A stretch of DNA of 64,000 bases from Epiperipatus broadwayi (GCA_028023455.1 JAQFVV010000017.1:556001-620000); one strand, 5' to 3'; shown: positions 45,546 to 56,079, counted from the first letter of the stretch. Notes: generated by a model from the letters alone, not told the origin. Program-made: numbers and translations.

Positions 45546-45951
45546 GCCTTGGATCTGAGAGCACTGCACCTAGATCTCAGGATGTAATGCAACCCTCCTG
45601 CAGCCACCTTTTATCTCTGCATAACTGCAAAACTGTGAGAATAAAATTGAAAACACAAATATTTTCAATCTAAGCTCAATAGCTTATATAGTCATATGGG
45701 TCTGAACTCAGTTCAGCACCCATATATTTTGGTGTGTTTGGTTTTTTTATAACCATAGCCACTACCTTCCTATTAGGCAGGATTGGCATTAAACATCACA
45801 TGATCACTATCTCCTATGCTTGCTCATAACTATTGTTAAAATAGGCAAAGCTCTCTCCATACACTAGTGCCACTCAAAACAAGACAGAGTAAGCAATGGA
45901 TGCCAGGAGACTTGTGCATAAAATCCCTATCTAGTGCCTACTCATCCAATA

Positions 45952-45993
45952 TCCCCAAAATCATTTCTGGCTTATGGCCTTCATCAGTGAGGA
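45952..45993 (-). ncRNA. Hammerhead-like motif (F1 array, unit 2)
   Basis: TCCTCA, CTGATGA, AGGCCATAAGCCA, GAAAT, GATTT, TGGGGA. Stem I is intact but stem III (AC/GU) is lost, so it is probably inactive. Confidence 0.45.
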
Positions 45994-46490
45994 GCCTTGG
46001 ATCTGAGAGCACTGCACCTAGATCTTAGGATCTAATGCAACCCTCCAGCAGCCACGTTTTATCTCTACATAACTACAAAACTATGAGAATAAAACTGAAA
46101 ACACACATATTTTCAATCTAAGCTCAATAGCTTACATTTTGGTGTCTTTGGTTTTTTTTACAACCATAGCCACGACTTTCCTATTAGACAGGATTAGTAT
46201 TAAACCTGTAAATATCACATGATCTCTATCTCCCATGCTTGCTCATAACTGTTGTTAAAATAGGGGTGTCTTTGGTTCTTTTACAACCATAGCCACCACT
46301 TTCCTATTAGACAGGATTGGTATTAAACCTGTAAATATCACATGATCACTATCTCCCATGCTTGGTCATAACTGTTGTTAAAATATGCAAAACTCTCTAT
46401 ACAGTAGTGCCACTCAAAGCATGACAGAGTAATCAATGGATGCCAGAAGACTTGTGCATAAAATACTATCTAATGGATACTCATCCAACG

Positions 46491-46532
46491 ACCTCAAACT
46501 AGTTTCTGGCTTGTGGCCTTCGTCAGTGTGGA
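46491..46532 (-). ncRNA. Hammerhead-like motif (F1 array, unit 4)
   Basis: TCCACA, CTGACGA, AGGCCACAAGCCA, GAAAC, TA, GTT, TGAGGT. Core and stem II are intact. Stem I carries mismatches away from the first two pairs. Confidence 0.45.
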
Positions 46533-47221
46533 ACCTTGGATCTGAGAGCACTGCACTTAGATCTTAGGATCTAATGAAACCCTTCTGCAGCCACCTTTTA
46601 ACTCTACATAACTATAAAACTATGAGAATAAAATTAAAAAATGCACAAATGTTTTCAATCTAAGCTCAATAGCTTATATAGTCATATGGCTCTGAACTCA
46701 GTTCAGCATCCATACATTTTGGTGTCTTTAGTTCTTTATAGCCATATCCATTGTTTACTCTGTCTTGCTTTGAGTGGTACTACTGTATGGAGAGAATTTT
46801 GCCTATTTTAACAACAGTTATGAGCAAGCATGGGAGATCATGATCATGTGATGTTTAAAGGTTTAATACCAATCCTGCCTAATAGGAAGGTGGTGGCTAT
46901 GGTTATAAAAGAACTAAAGACACCAAAAATGTACGGGTGCTGAACTGAGTTCAGACATGTGATGTTTAAAGATTTAATACCAATCCTGCATAATAGGAAA
47001 GTCGTGGCTATTGTTATAAAAGAACCAAAGACACCAACATGTATGGGTGCTGAAATGAGTTTAGACCCATATGACTATATAAGCTATTGAGCTTAGATTG
47101 AAAATATTTGTGTTTTCAAATTTTATTCTTGTAGTTTTATAGTTATGTAGAGATAAAAGGGGGCTGCTGGAGGGTTGCATTAGATCCTATTATCTAGGTT
47201 CAGTGATCTCAGATCCAAGGC

Positions 47222-47263
47222 TCCTCACTGGCAAAGGCCACAAGCCAGAAACTAGTCTGGGGA
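47222..47263 (+). ncRNA. Hammerhead-like motif (F1 array, inverted unit)
   Basis: TCCTCA, CTGGCAA (core mutated), AGGCCACAAGCCA, GAAAC, TA, GTC, TGGGGA. Everything but the CUGANGA box is kept. Confidence 0.4.
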
Positions 47264-47390
47264 TATTAGATGAGTAGGCACTAGACAGGGATTTTATGCA
47301 CAAGCATTCTGGTATCTATTGATTACCCTGTCTTGCATTGAGGGGCACTACTGTATGGAGAGCGTTTTGCCTATTTTAAGATGTGCATAC

Positions 47391-49300
47391 CTAGAAAAAT
47401 AAAATATCTAAAAAATTATTAATCTAATAAACATTTTTTTAATTTTAATAATACACTGTGAATAGCTTTATATATAAATCCATGCATGTAGATATATGCA
47501 CATCCTGCATGTTATAAAATATTTCACCAGTAATAATTTATAGACCTTATTTTATGTCAATATATAAAGGATTAAATGGGCAAACATATGTATAATATGT
47601 GCAAACACACATGCTTGCTCTTTTATAAAAATAAAATATTTCTAACCATTTAAGATTACTTTTAATAATATCTTATTTACTTAAAAATCTAGAGTTTGAC
47701 CTGTTATTTAAAATAAAACATTAGTCAATCAATTATAACTTTTCTAAGTCTAAAACTAGTTTAGTTCTATCCTCTTGAGATTTTTTACCCATGTTTTGAA
47801 GTTTCAGTTGTCTTTATTTATTCTGTTGCCCAGCTAATTTGTTTAATATTTGCTTACTTATAAAATAGTATATTATGTTTATCAATAAGAAAATAAAATT
47901 CTCTAGTCATATTAAGATAATGGAAGTAAAATTATCAAATATGAATATTGAGAAAATGAAAATTTAATAGATAGAGAGGAAGAAGGCAATTGTAAATATT
48001 TTATTGTAGCTTCATGTTATATATTAATTTAATGTTGTAAATAAAATTTTGTTTTGAATGTAAAATTGCTTTAATATTATTTGCAAAAGTATATAATAAA
48101 AGGGTTAAATAAAACCTTAGCCTATAATAATTGTCTAATTCACTATTGGCTTTTGGGACAAAAGATCTATCAATATTCAAATGAGATATTCCATGTTAAG
48201 AAATGAAGTCTATGTTATGGAAGTGGTTGCCTGTGAAATTATTAATTCATGGAATATGATATTGTACTTTTATTTATTATATATCTAGTTATATGTTTAC
48301 TATAGATTTTTAGTTTGATAGATGTATTCCATGAATAGGATGTGATAGGGATAATTAATTATTTAAATTATTCTATCCTCGATTCATTACAAATCTGGTA
48401 ATACTCAATAATATAAATATTTAGTAATAATTATTTAATTTTTATAAAATGTTTATCTTCCAATTGGCTGCAATTTTTGAAGTCAGAACAAAGAATGAAC
48501 AAGTTATCTATAGGTAGAAGAGCGTCAATATTCTTTCAGTCCATTTTATTAAAATTTCAAAATCCTCTTCTATTTATATTAAAATAGAATTGACCAGTGT
48601 CATATGTATGTGTACTCATGCACATAATTTCTGATTATTTTATGTATTGTTTACCAAATTGGAAAACTGGGATAGTTGGTTAATTATAAAGTTAATTGAA
48701 TTAAACGCATCTATTTACTAAAATAGAACAAAAAATTTAGTATGAAATGAGAAATATCATAAAATGTAAATTAACTCTAATAATGTAAAATTCAATTCAA
48801 AATAATTAAAAAATATTGTGACAAAATTTGAATTTACACGGGGAAACAATTCACTGTAAGAATATATTAATTTAAGTTAACTTATTACATTAGTGGTTCC
48901 TGGAAATAGGATTAATACCATGTTTGATCTCAAGGAATTGTTTCCATTTTGTTTGTGAAAACATTTTACTGATTTCCATAATTTTTTTCTGAAAATCATT
49001 GTAAGGTGAACTGGAAGAATAGGCATTACCAGATGACTAAACGACCAATCAGCATTGATTCTATGGATTTCCTTTTCTGATGTCATTTCAGAACATCATA
49101 AAGCTTTCAGATTTTTAAATTAATTTTAATATGTTTTTTTATTATTGAGTTCAGTCTAAATTATAAACTGAAGATTATTTTATAAACTTTTTAAAAAGAT
49201 GATTATAGATGGAATTAAAAAATATATATTATCTAAAGAAAAGATAGTTGAATTAATTGTAATTAAATTAATGGAAATTATTATTATTTTTCTTTTTGTA
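47391..49300 (+). other. Last part of the long intron, nothing recognised
   Basis: AT-rich. Open frame 48877-49086 (-) has no recognised motif. The stretch ends in a good polypyrimidine/acceptor (tctttttgtag) for exon c. Confidence 0.45.
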
Positions 49301-49301
49301 G

Positions 49302-49371
49302 GTACTTTTTGTTTCTACCCAAAAGTTGAATATAGTGCAAGCTACAATAAATTTTGAACAGTCACTTCTAG
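49302..49371 (+). CDS. GSAP: Exon c of a GSAP-like gene
   Basis: A 70-nt exon between acceptor tctttttgtag and a strong donor GTAAGATC. It starts in phase 0, as required by exon b, and encodes FVSTQKLNIVQATINFEQSL within VLFVST...SLL plus one base of the next codon. The L-x-V-x-x-A-x-I-N-x-E-x-(S/T)-L-L pattern aligns with the strand after the ERxG motif in GSAP (remembered human: LQVFSCSVNSERTLL). The next exon, expected to start in phase 1, was not found in the remaining 14.6 kb. Confidence 0.5.
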
Positions 49372-49830
49372 GTAAGATCAACTGCTTTTTTTTTTTCTTA
49401 GTGGAATAAGAAATTAAGATATAATTCAACAAATTATTAATTCTTTCTGAATTTTAGATATTAAGATATCAGCTTTACTATTTTTAAAAGTATGCAATAA
49501 ATCATTTTTGAAAAATGAAATGTATTGTTTGTTTTGTTCATAATATCTGCTAGCTGAAGTTTTGTTTTGAAGATTACTTTTTTCTCTCAAATTTTACTTT
49601 CATTTCTAGACAGTTTTAAGATCTTTGCTAAAAAAAAAAAAAAAATATGAAAAAGTTATGAAATTCTATAACAAAGCAATTAAACATGAATAAATTATTT
49701 TATTATCTCTTAAGTATTTTTTTAAAAAAACTAATAATGCATCACTTATGCTTTTGAAGAATTTGTAGCTTGAGTATTGTTTGAAATATTTCTGGAACGA
49801 AGTTGATATTGTGTATTTTGAAGCATTTGC
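49372..49830 (+). other. Intron after exon c, nothing recognised
   Basis: Starts GTAAGATC. A/T-rich with poly-A at 49630-49644. Confidence 0.4.
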
Positions 49831-49833
49831 AGA

Positions 49834-50028
49834 AGAGACCACCAGGTCATGAAATAAACCACAAAAGTAAACTATAGACCTGGTACCCATATGCACATGA
49901 CCACAGAAACCACCAGGTTAGGAAATAGATCAGAAAAATAAACTATGGACTTGGTATCTATAGGTTCATGATTACAGAGACCACCAGGCCAGGAAATAAA
50001 CCACAAAAATAAACTACGGATCATGACA
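49834..50028 (+). repeat. 71-bp tandem repeat, 2.7 copies
   Basis: AGAGACCACCAGGTCATGAA, AGAAACCACCAGGTTAGGAA and AGAGACCACCAGGCCAGGAA start at 49834, 49905 and 49976. Each is followed by AAATAAACTATGGACTTGGT-like sequence. The exact 71-bp spacing marks a local minisatellite. Confidence 0.85.
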
Positions 50029-50515
50029 TTTCTTCATGGATGATGATGATTGTATTATCTTCATTTTTCTTATGATCAGTAAGTATATCATTGACAATCA
50101 TTTACCCACATTGTCTTGTGGACTTAAAAATTATTTTCTACTTAAATATATCTAGGTATACATTTATTGATCAATATTCTATATCTAATTGACTTGGCTA
50201 TAAACTGAGTAACTGAAAAAGTCTAAGTTTATTTTAAAAAACCTTTAGCTGTTTGAAACAATTTGCATTTTATTCTTGATTTAAACTACAGGATGTAAGC
50301 ATGACTGGTTAACACCATATCTGAACCAAATAAAGTATTTAAGATGTTAAAGATATAATGTACTTTACAAATAAATTTTTTAACTTTCATTATTTTGTAT
50401 TATTAGTTTTTGAAGACAAAAACAGCTTTGTATTAAAAAACGTTCATATTTCAAAAATTAAATTTAATCAGATGTTTTACTCTTTTTTATAATTACAAGC
50501 AATTTACGTTTAATA
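50029..50515 (+). other. AT-rich sequence, nothing recognised
   Basis: No gene or repeat recognised. Confidence 0.4.
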
Positions 50516-50517
50516 AT

Positions 50518-50835
50518 GCAGGATTTGAACTCAGACTTTCACACGACCCACCACTCTCAGTGCCATCTCATATTGCTGACCCACCTGATCACACACATGT
50601 TGAAAAAATAAACAATCAACAATATACATATTTTATGCTAAACCAGCAATCATCAGTTGGTCCAGATTACTATTCTCACACATATATATGTAACCAGTGC
50701 TCAGCTTTATATTAAGATAGCCAATCTTCATACTTTAATGGACAGGCTTCTAACTATTCCAACTCACAACTCTTCAACCTTCCATTTCATCGAAAATCTG
50801 ATGATGGAACATTCAAGGCCCTTATTAGTGCCAAG
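50518..50835 (-). mobile_element. Hammerhead-SINE (family S), copy 4, left half of an inverted pair
   Basis: In reverse sense: a 5' body (AGATTGGCTATCTTAATATA, AGCTGAGCACTGGTTA), ribozyme at 50618-50661 (GAAA changed to AAAA, stem I UUGUU), TGATCAGGTGGGTCAGCAAT, tRNA-like region and GAGTTCAAATCCTGC at 50521-50535. It faces copy 5 across a short spacer, making a hairpin of about 190-bp arms at its 5' side. Confidence 0.65.
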
Positions 50836-50844
50836 GTTGTCATC

Positions 50845-51205
50845 CTACCCATGTTGAACGTTCCATCATCATATTTTCAATGAAATGGAAGGCTGAAGAG
50901 TTGTGAGTTGGAATAGTTTTAAGCCTGTCCATTAAAGTATGAAGATTGGCTATCTTAATATAAAGCTGAGCACTGATTATATATGTGTGTGTGGATAGTA
51001 ATCTGGACCAACTGATGATTGCTAGCAGGTTTAGCTTGAAATACGTATATTGGTGATTGTTTATTTTTTCAACATGTGTGTGATCAGGTGGATCAGCAGT
51101 ATGGCACTGAGAGTAGTGGGTCATGTGAAAGTCTGACTTCAAATCCTGCATATATTACATATATAAATGCAGGTTTAGGCCTGTACAATGTATTAATTTA
51201 ATAAT
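50845..51205 (+). mobile_element. Hammerhead-SINE (family S), copy 5, most complete
   Basis: Order: ACGTTCCATCATCATATTTT, AGAGTTGTGAGTTGGAATAG, AAGATTGGCTATCTTAATAT, ribozyme 51007-51054, TTTTTCAACATGTGTGTGAT, tRNA-like region with B-box-like CTTCAAATCCTGC, then CAGGTTTAGGCCTGTACAAT. This shows that the family has a 150-bp 5' body before the ribozyme. No open frame. Confidence 0.7.
51007..51054 (+). ncRNA. Hammerhead ribozyme motif (family S, copy 5)
   Basis: ACCAA (51007-51011), CTGATGA (51012-51018), a 19-nt stem II region TTGCTAGCAGGTTTAGCTT, GAAA (51038-51041), TACGTATA, TTGGT (51050-51054). Stem I is perfect and stem III AUAC/GUAU is a short perfect stem. Stem II can form GCU/AGC with a larger loop. 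Cleavage would follow A51049. Confidence 0.55.
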
Positions 51206-51455
51206 GCAGTATACTGAAACAGAAGCACATATTGTTTTTGAATTTTTATCTACAAATGCAAAATATGGTATAGATCATAGATTTCTATGTTTCAAAGTTA
51301 AAATGACCGTTACATTCTAAAATAAATGTTAATCCAATCATATTTGTAAGAAAACTGACATTCAGTCTTTAAAAATATTTTTTATGACTGCTAAATTTCA
51401 ATATTATTAAACACTAAAGTAAATAATTGAGACTTTCAAATTATTATGTTACTAT
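51206..51455 (+). other. AT-rich sequence, nothing recognised
   Basis: No feature seen before the LINE remains begin. Confidence 0.35.
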
Positions 51456-52009
51456 GATATGGAATTCTTTCAAGGAGTGTATTATAGGCACAAACTGCTA
51501 TTGGGTTCACTAAAAAGAGGAACCAGGACTTGTTTTCTGACAGTGATCTTGTTATTAGGGATTCAACGTATTTTTCTTGGCATAATAATAAATATTAACA
51601 ACTATCTCAGTAGATGTGATATAATTAATATAAGGATGTGTAAAGTATAAGATAATTTGAGGTAAGAAATTTATGTATATAGTTAATGCAGATGGTATAG
51701 AGATGTTATTTATTGGTAAAAAGATGAGTATGTATATATTGATGATTTGGGTGATTATGTAAATTGGTTGTGAAATATTTTTAGATAGTGAATAACATAA
51801 TATAGATATATAATGGTTTAAAAAGTACATTATGTAAGGGTTAATTATATATAAGAAATGAGATATAGTTTTTTAAAATTTTGCGTAAAGTTGTATGCAA
51901 TTTAATATATATAATTGGTTAAATATAATTAATGTAGATTTTATTTGTATATGTAAATACTTTATATGATTATGTAATAGTTATGTTATATGAATATAAG
52001 AGGGAGTGT

Positions 52010-52190
52010 TTGTAGAGTAAATGGGATGTAGCAGAATAGAGAAGAATATGAGAAAAACTTAAGTGTGGGGAATGGAAAGGGAAGGTAAGGTGGCTAACAG
52101 GTTTCTCTGGGCATAGTGGCTGAGAGATTCCTGACTTTGATAAAGAAGAAATCATAGTGCATTACATCACATGTGGTTTATTGGGAAATT
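52010..52190 (+). repeat. LINE L-B 3' tail inside LINE L-A
   Basis: Shares AGCAGAATAGAGAAGAATAT, GGGAATGGAAAGGGAAGGTA and GGTTTCTCTGGGCATAGTGG with the other L-B tails. It is a 5'-truncated insertion. Confidence 0.6.
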
Positions 52191-52917
52191 TATGTATTTT
52201 GAAAAGGTCCTAATATGGGTGAAAACTAGTTTAATAAAATATTTGTTTATGTTTAATAAGTTATTTTATTTCAATTGATTTGAGATAGTTTTTAATATTT
52301 TGGAAACAACATTATGGACAAATTTATTTCTCAATATGTTTGATCATTATTAAGGAGAATAATAAATTGAAAAATTAAATGGTGAGCTTTGTAATGAATA
52401 TAGAGTTTAAAAGGCACAAGTTAAATGCCTGACAAGAATACTAAAAATTGATTGATGGATTATACTTCAAAAGAAATACAGGCATTCTTCCATTGTGATC
52501 ACTTAGATCTTCTTTCATCACATTGAAAATATTATATGGACTTGAAAATATCATATTTCTATAAAATTCAGCAATGGCATTCTTTTATAGGATGAAACGA
52601 TATTCTGAAAAGGTAGAAAATTTGGTCATTTGAATAATATAAGAATTGACATGACAACTTTTAATGATATATCCATTTTGTCTACTCATATCCAATTAAA
52701 TGATGATGTCAAAACCATTCTTTGTAATGTTTCAAATGTGATAATTTATTTTTACAACTTTACAATTTTTTAGAAATATATGGACTCCTGAAATTATGTC
52801 ATCTAACCTAGAGAATGCCTTTACTGTTGTAATTTTTAAAAATAAGCAGAATAGACAAGACTCCAGTAATTAAGTTGCTTTCTTATTATTCTGCACCATG
52901 AAACAGTACTTTCAGAT

Positions 52918-52930
52918 ATTTTATTGTATA
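52918..52930 (+). repeat. Target-site duplication, left (PLE)
   Basis: ATTTTATTGTATA, identical to 54780-54792. The pair bounds the PLE insertion. Confidence 0.75.
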
Positions 52931-53197
52931 TGTATTTTTATATTGGACTATTTCCATCATCTAATATGTGTGTTGAATGTTTTTAGAAAAGTTTAATTTT
53001 TAGTTAAATATTCCAAATGCATTCAACTGTTAGTAATATCACAGCAAACATGTTAGTATATGCACCAACTGTTAGTAATATCACAGCAAACAAATGTTAA
53101 TAATATCACAGCAAACAGGTTAGTATACGCACAACGTTTCGAGAGGTATTTTTCTCCCCTCTTCTTCAGGTGTTGCTGGCCTGATCAGTGACAGTAC

Positions 53198-53280
53198 TAG
53201 AATGGGATTCGAACCTGGGTCCTTAGATTCTTGATTATTGAAATTTAAGGTAACGCTCTAACTAACTGAGCCATCCTGCC
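53198..53280 (-). repeat. tRNA-like segment in PLE end (minus copy)
   Basis: Minus strand: GGCAGGATGGCTCAGTTAGT with D-arm GCTCAGTTAGTTAGAGC, long middle part, and GGTTCGAATCCCA as B-box. A- and B-box spacing suits RNA polymerase III. Acceptor pairing is poor, so it is not a working tRNA. Confidence 0.6.
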
Positions 53281-53311
53281 AAAGGCAACAGTATGTAGTA
53301 ATTTCATATAC

Positions 53312-54290
53312 TTATCTATGAGGTTCCTCCTGATTTCTCCACTTTTTCCTCAGAGCAAAGTTGATTAGTGATTTCCATACATTATGTATAGTCACACTAG
53401 GTTGGCTTATGGGATTTTTTGCCATTGTCATGTGAGCAGCTTCTTTAAATTTTCTTCTTTGTACCTTTTCTTCTTTATCCAATATTTTTGTATTTTCCCA
53501 ATTGAACGTATGTTCATTGGTCCATACATGGTCTGCTACCTTAGACACATCTGTTTTCTCTCTTCTAATCATCAGTTTATGTTCTTGCAAGCGCTTTTGA
53601 ATGGGACGGCTGGTCTCACCAATATATGTTCTTCCACATTCACATGGTATTTCATAGATGCAGTTTTTTCTTTGCAGCATTTCAAGTTTAGGCTTTGTAG
53701 ATGTTAGAATTCCTCATAGTGTGGTATGGCTCTGAAAAGCTGTTCTGACGTTATACTGATTGCAGATTTTCCTTAATTTGTCTGCTATTTTTGGAATGTA
53801 TGGATACACTACAGTACCAATAATTGTCTTTTCTCTTGATGGTTCTTTTTGTTGTCTGTTTAATGTTTTCTTAATAACAGCTGATGGATAACCATTTTTC
53901 TTAAGAGTTTGTTCTATATAGATCTTTTCTTTTTCCAAATCACCAGTTTCTGAACAAACTTCTTTTGCTCTGTTCCACAGTGATAGTATAACTCCATGTT
54001 TTGTGTTTCTGGTGTGATTAGATGTATAGGCTAGGTATTTTCCTGTATGTGTAGGTTTTCGGTAAACTGTAGTTTTGATTTTGCCATGAGGGAGTCTTGT
54101 CACAAGAACATCTAAGAATGCCAATTTTTGTTCTTGTTCTGGTTCTATTGTAAATTTAATTGAAGGGGATATGTTGTTGATGTGTGTCCAGAAAGTTTGT
54201 AGCAATGCTTCACCATGTGGCCATACAACAAATGTATCATCCACATAGCGAAGCCAAACTTTAGGTGGATAAGGAGTAGTTTTTATGGCT
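53312..54290 (-). pseudogene. PLE reverse transcriptase end plus GIY-YIG endonuclease
   Basis: One minus-strand frame runs from the inverted junction (54290) to the stop at about 53312, with a single in-frame TGA at 53714-53716. It starts KVWLRYVDDTFVVWPHGE (the Y-V-D-D catalytic box), continues FLDVLVTRLPHGKIKTTVYR and KPTHTGKYLAYTSNHTRNTK (RT thumb, typical of PLEs), and after the TGA has CIYEIPCECGRTYIGETSRP and IQKRLQEHK: the CxC-x-x-YIGET-x(2)-P-I-x-x-R-x-x-EH GIY-YIG nuclease. RT palm and fingers upstream of YVDD are missing, so the copy is dead on arrival. The TGA fits CGA-to-TGA decay of an Arg codon. Confidence 0.85.
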
Positions 54291-54352
54291 GTGGAGAAAT
54301 CAGGAGGAACCTCATAGATAAGTATATGAAATTACTACATACTGTTGCCTTT

Positions 54353-54437
54353 GGCAGGATGGCTCAGTTGGTTAGAGCGTTACCTTAAATTTCAATAATC
54401 AAGAATCTAAGGACCCAGGTTCGAATCCCATGCTAGT
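54353..54437 (+). repeat. tRNA-like segment in PLE end (plus copy)
   Basis: GGCAGGATGGCTCAGTTGGT, D-arm GCTCAGTTGGTTAGAGC, A-box TGGCTCAGTTGG and B-box GGTTCGAATCC are all intact. Between them is an extended middle part of about 45 nt. It may act as an internal pol III promoter for the element's terminal module. Confidence 0.6.
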
Positions 54438-54779
54438 ACTGTCACTGGTCAGGCCAGCAACACCTGAAGAAGAGGGGAGAAAAATACCTCTCGAAACATT
54501 GTGCATATACTAACCTGTTTGCTGTGATATTACTAACAGTTAGTGCATACACTAACCTGTTTGCTGTGATATTATTAACATTTGTTTGCTGTGATATTAC
54601 TAACAGTTGGTGCATATACTAACCTGTTTGCTGTGATATTACTAACAGTTGAATGCATTTGGAATATTTAACTAAAAATTAAACTTTTCTAAAGACATTC
54701 AACACACATATTAGATGATGGAAATAGTCCAATATAAAAATACAGCTAGAACACCATCATCACAAACCTTCAGAAAAAC

Positions 54780-54792
54780 ATTTTATTGTATA
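54780..54792 (+). repeat. Target-site duplication, right (PLE)
   Basis: ATTTTATTGTATA, matching 52918-52930. Confidence 0.75.
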
Positions 54793-55167
54793 GTTTGCTT
54801 TTCATCATAGATAAATGAGAGAAACTCAATATGGTTTTAGAAAATCAAGTAATATTATAGACAGTTTTTATTACCAGGCAAATGCATGAAAAGTGTCAGA
54901 AAGAAAGAAATTTATATATTGCTTTATATTGATTTGATAAAGGCATTTGATTCAGTTAATTGAACAGGTTTGTGGTATATTTGATTGTAATTGTCCGTCA
55001 AAGTTTATTCATATTACACAGCTTCTACATGATGGAGTGAGAGGATATGTTATTATTACACATGGAAAAGCATTTGAAATAAAAATTGACATTAAATTTG
55101 TAAGAATTAGAATTTCCTACACATTGTTTTTTATTTTTGTGGCTATAGTTTATGGAATTGTTTAAAT
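54793..55167 (+). pseudogene. LINE L-A reverse transcriptase, continued
   Basis: Reads ETQYGFRKSSNIID, then RQMHEKCQKERNLYIALYFD and LIKAFDSVN, then FIHITQLLHDGVRGYVI. This is the E-x-Q-x-G-F-R, D-L-x-K-A-F-D-(S/T)-V-N and L-H-D-G-M series of LINE RTs. Frameshifts occur at about 54955. Ends at the hAT insertion. Confidence 0.7.
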
Positions 55168-55247
55168 CAGTGTTTCCCAACCTGTGGTACGCGTACCACT
55201 GGTGGTACGCGAGTTGCTGGTTGGTGGTACACGAAAAATAATCAATA

Positions 55248-55680
55248 ATGGCTCAAGATATAAGAGAAAATGTAATAGCACATTTAACAGGATTAAAATT
55301 CTTTATGGAATATTTTCCAAAACCCGAAAACACAAATAATAATTGGATTTCAAACCCCATCTATGCAGAAAATTTAGAAAAAGCTACATCATTATCAATA
55401 AAGGATAAAGAAAATTTAATAGAATTATCATGTGACAGAACTTTACAAGTAGAATTCAAACGACACAATCTAATTAATTTTTGGTTAAACATTAAAGAAT
55501 ATGAACAACTTTCTGAGAAAGCTCTTAAATTATTATTACCGTTTACTACGGAATTAGTAGGAAGAGCTTTTTCTTCATATATTTTTTAAAAAATAAGTAT
55601 CGAAACAGATTGAACGCAGCTGTAGAACCAAATTTCAAAAAATTATGTTGTTCGAAACAAGCACAAAGAACTCATTAAAT
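55248..55680 (+). pseudogene. hAT (ZBED5-like) transposase C-terminus
   Basis: The 113-codon open frame includes LINFWLNIKEYEQLSEKALK and LLLPFTTELVGRAFSS. This is the hAT dimerisation motif (F-W-x(5)-Y-x-x-L-S-x-x-A-x-x-x-L-L-P-F-x-T-x-x-x-x-x-x-x-F-S). After a stop, RNRLNAAVEPNFKKLC and KQAQRTH complete the family's C-terminal end. The BED finger and most of the DDE domain are deleted. Confidence 0.7.
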
Positions 55681-55800
55681 TTATTTTATAAAAATATTTG
55701 ATTATGATAAGAAAATATACTAATTGTTTTTTTTATAATTTTGTGTTTTTATTAAAACCATTTATTAGTAAACGAAATATGACAAAATAGTAGATAAATA

Positions 55801-56079
55801 ATGAGTCGGATCAAGGCAAATCAATCTAAATTATTTAATTTGAAAGAATGTATCAGAAAAGGATCATACCCAAAAATTAGAATCTCATTAATTCTTGATC
55901 ATCTATTGTGGATTACTAGATGTAAGCTAGTATTTAATCATCAAAATTTTAATCCTATTACCTTCATGCTGAACAATATCAAGAAAACAAGAACAAGAGA
56001 TAGCCTGATAACCCCTGAGGTAATTTTTACCATGACTTGGGACATGCTGGATTTATCCTCTCCATGGCCCAACCATTAG
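55801..56079 (+). pseudogene. Unidentified 92-codon open frame inside the hAT
   Basis: It begins MSRIKANQSKLFNLKECIRK and contains LLWITRCKLVFNHQNFNPIT. The W-x-x-R-x-x-L-V-F-N pattern is like the end of some LINE ORF2 proteins (W-x-x-R-N-x-x-V-F). It may be a foreign fragment caught in the transposon. I cannot assign it. Confidence 0.3.

Larger units (their letters stand above)
45345..47390. mobile_element. F1 tandem and inverted array (retrozyme-like)
   Basis: Units begin with ACATGATCACTATCTCC and TGCTTGCTCATAACT, include one ribozyme module, then a non-coding body (CTCTACATAACTACAAAACT, TTTTCAATCTAAGCTCAATA, TTTGGTGTCTTTGGTT, AACCATAGCCAC). They start at about 45350, 45797, 46213 (internally deleted to about 125 bp) and 46338, head to tail. 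From about 46746 the same sequence returns inverted in two more partial units up to the terminal GGAGAGCGTTTTGCC. Ribozyme modules in the first two units are exactly 448 bp apart. No open frame is conserved. Confidence 0.75.
51459..52930 (+). pseudogene. LINE L-A, third copy: linker to start of RT
   Basis: 51459-51560 (MEFFQGVYYRHKLLLGSLKR, then GTRTCFLTV) parallels the 14760-14860 segment of copy 1. 52490-52640 parallels the segment before RT. 52840-52925 reads FKNKQNRQDSSN then VAFLLFC, matching the V-x-x-I-F-K-x-K-G-x-R-x-D-C-x-N-Y-R-G-I-S start of the RT domain. An L-B tail (52010-52190) is lodged inside. The gene continues after the PLE. Confidence 0.55.
52931..54779 (-). mobile_element. 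Penelope-like element with inverted tRNA/hammerhead-like ends
   Basis: The 1849-bp insertion is flanked by a 13-bp duplication. 52931-53342 and 54291-54743 are inverted copies of one terminal module. In element order this holds the end of the coding region (GTGGAGAAATCAGGAGGAAC), a tRNA-like segment, CACCTGAAGAAGAGG...CCTCTCGAAAC (CUGANGA and GAAAC boxes with a GAGG/CCUC stem II), and a TTAGTAATATCACAGCAAAC repeat series. Between them lies a 5'-truncated coding region on the minus strand. The plus-sense copy carries 35 extra bases at its end (CACCATCATCACAAACC). It sits inside LINE L-A, whose frame resumes at 54793. Inverted or partly duplicated ends are typical of Penelope insertions. Confidence 0.8.

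Noticed and set aside
53139-53180. Calling the PLE CUGAAGA...GAAAC motif a complete hammerhead
   Set aside because: Stem II is good, but I could not pair stem I next to the core, and the position after the short stem III option is G. Kept only as hammerhead-like.
53384-53707. 107-codon plus-strand open frame
   Set aside because: It is antisense shadow of the PLE endonuclease.
54353-54437. Considered as a genuine tRNA gene
   Set aside because: Acceptor ends do not pair, the middle is too long, and the same segment recurs inside PLE ends at three other places.
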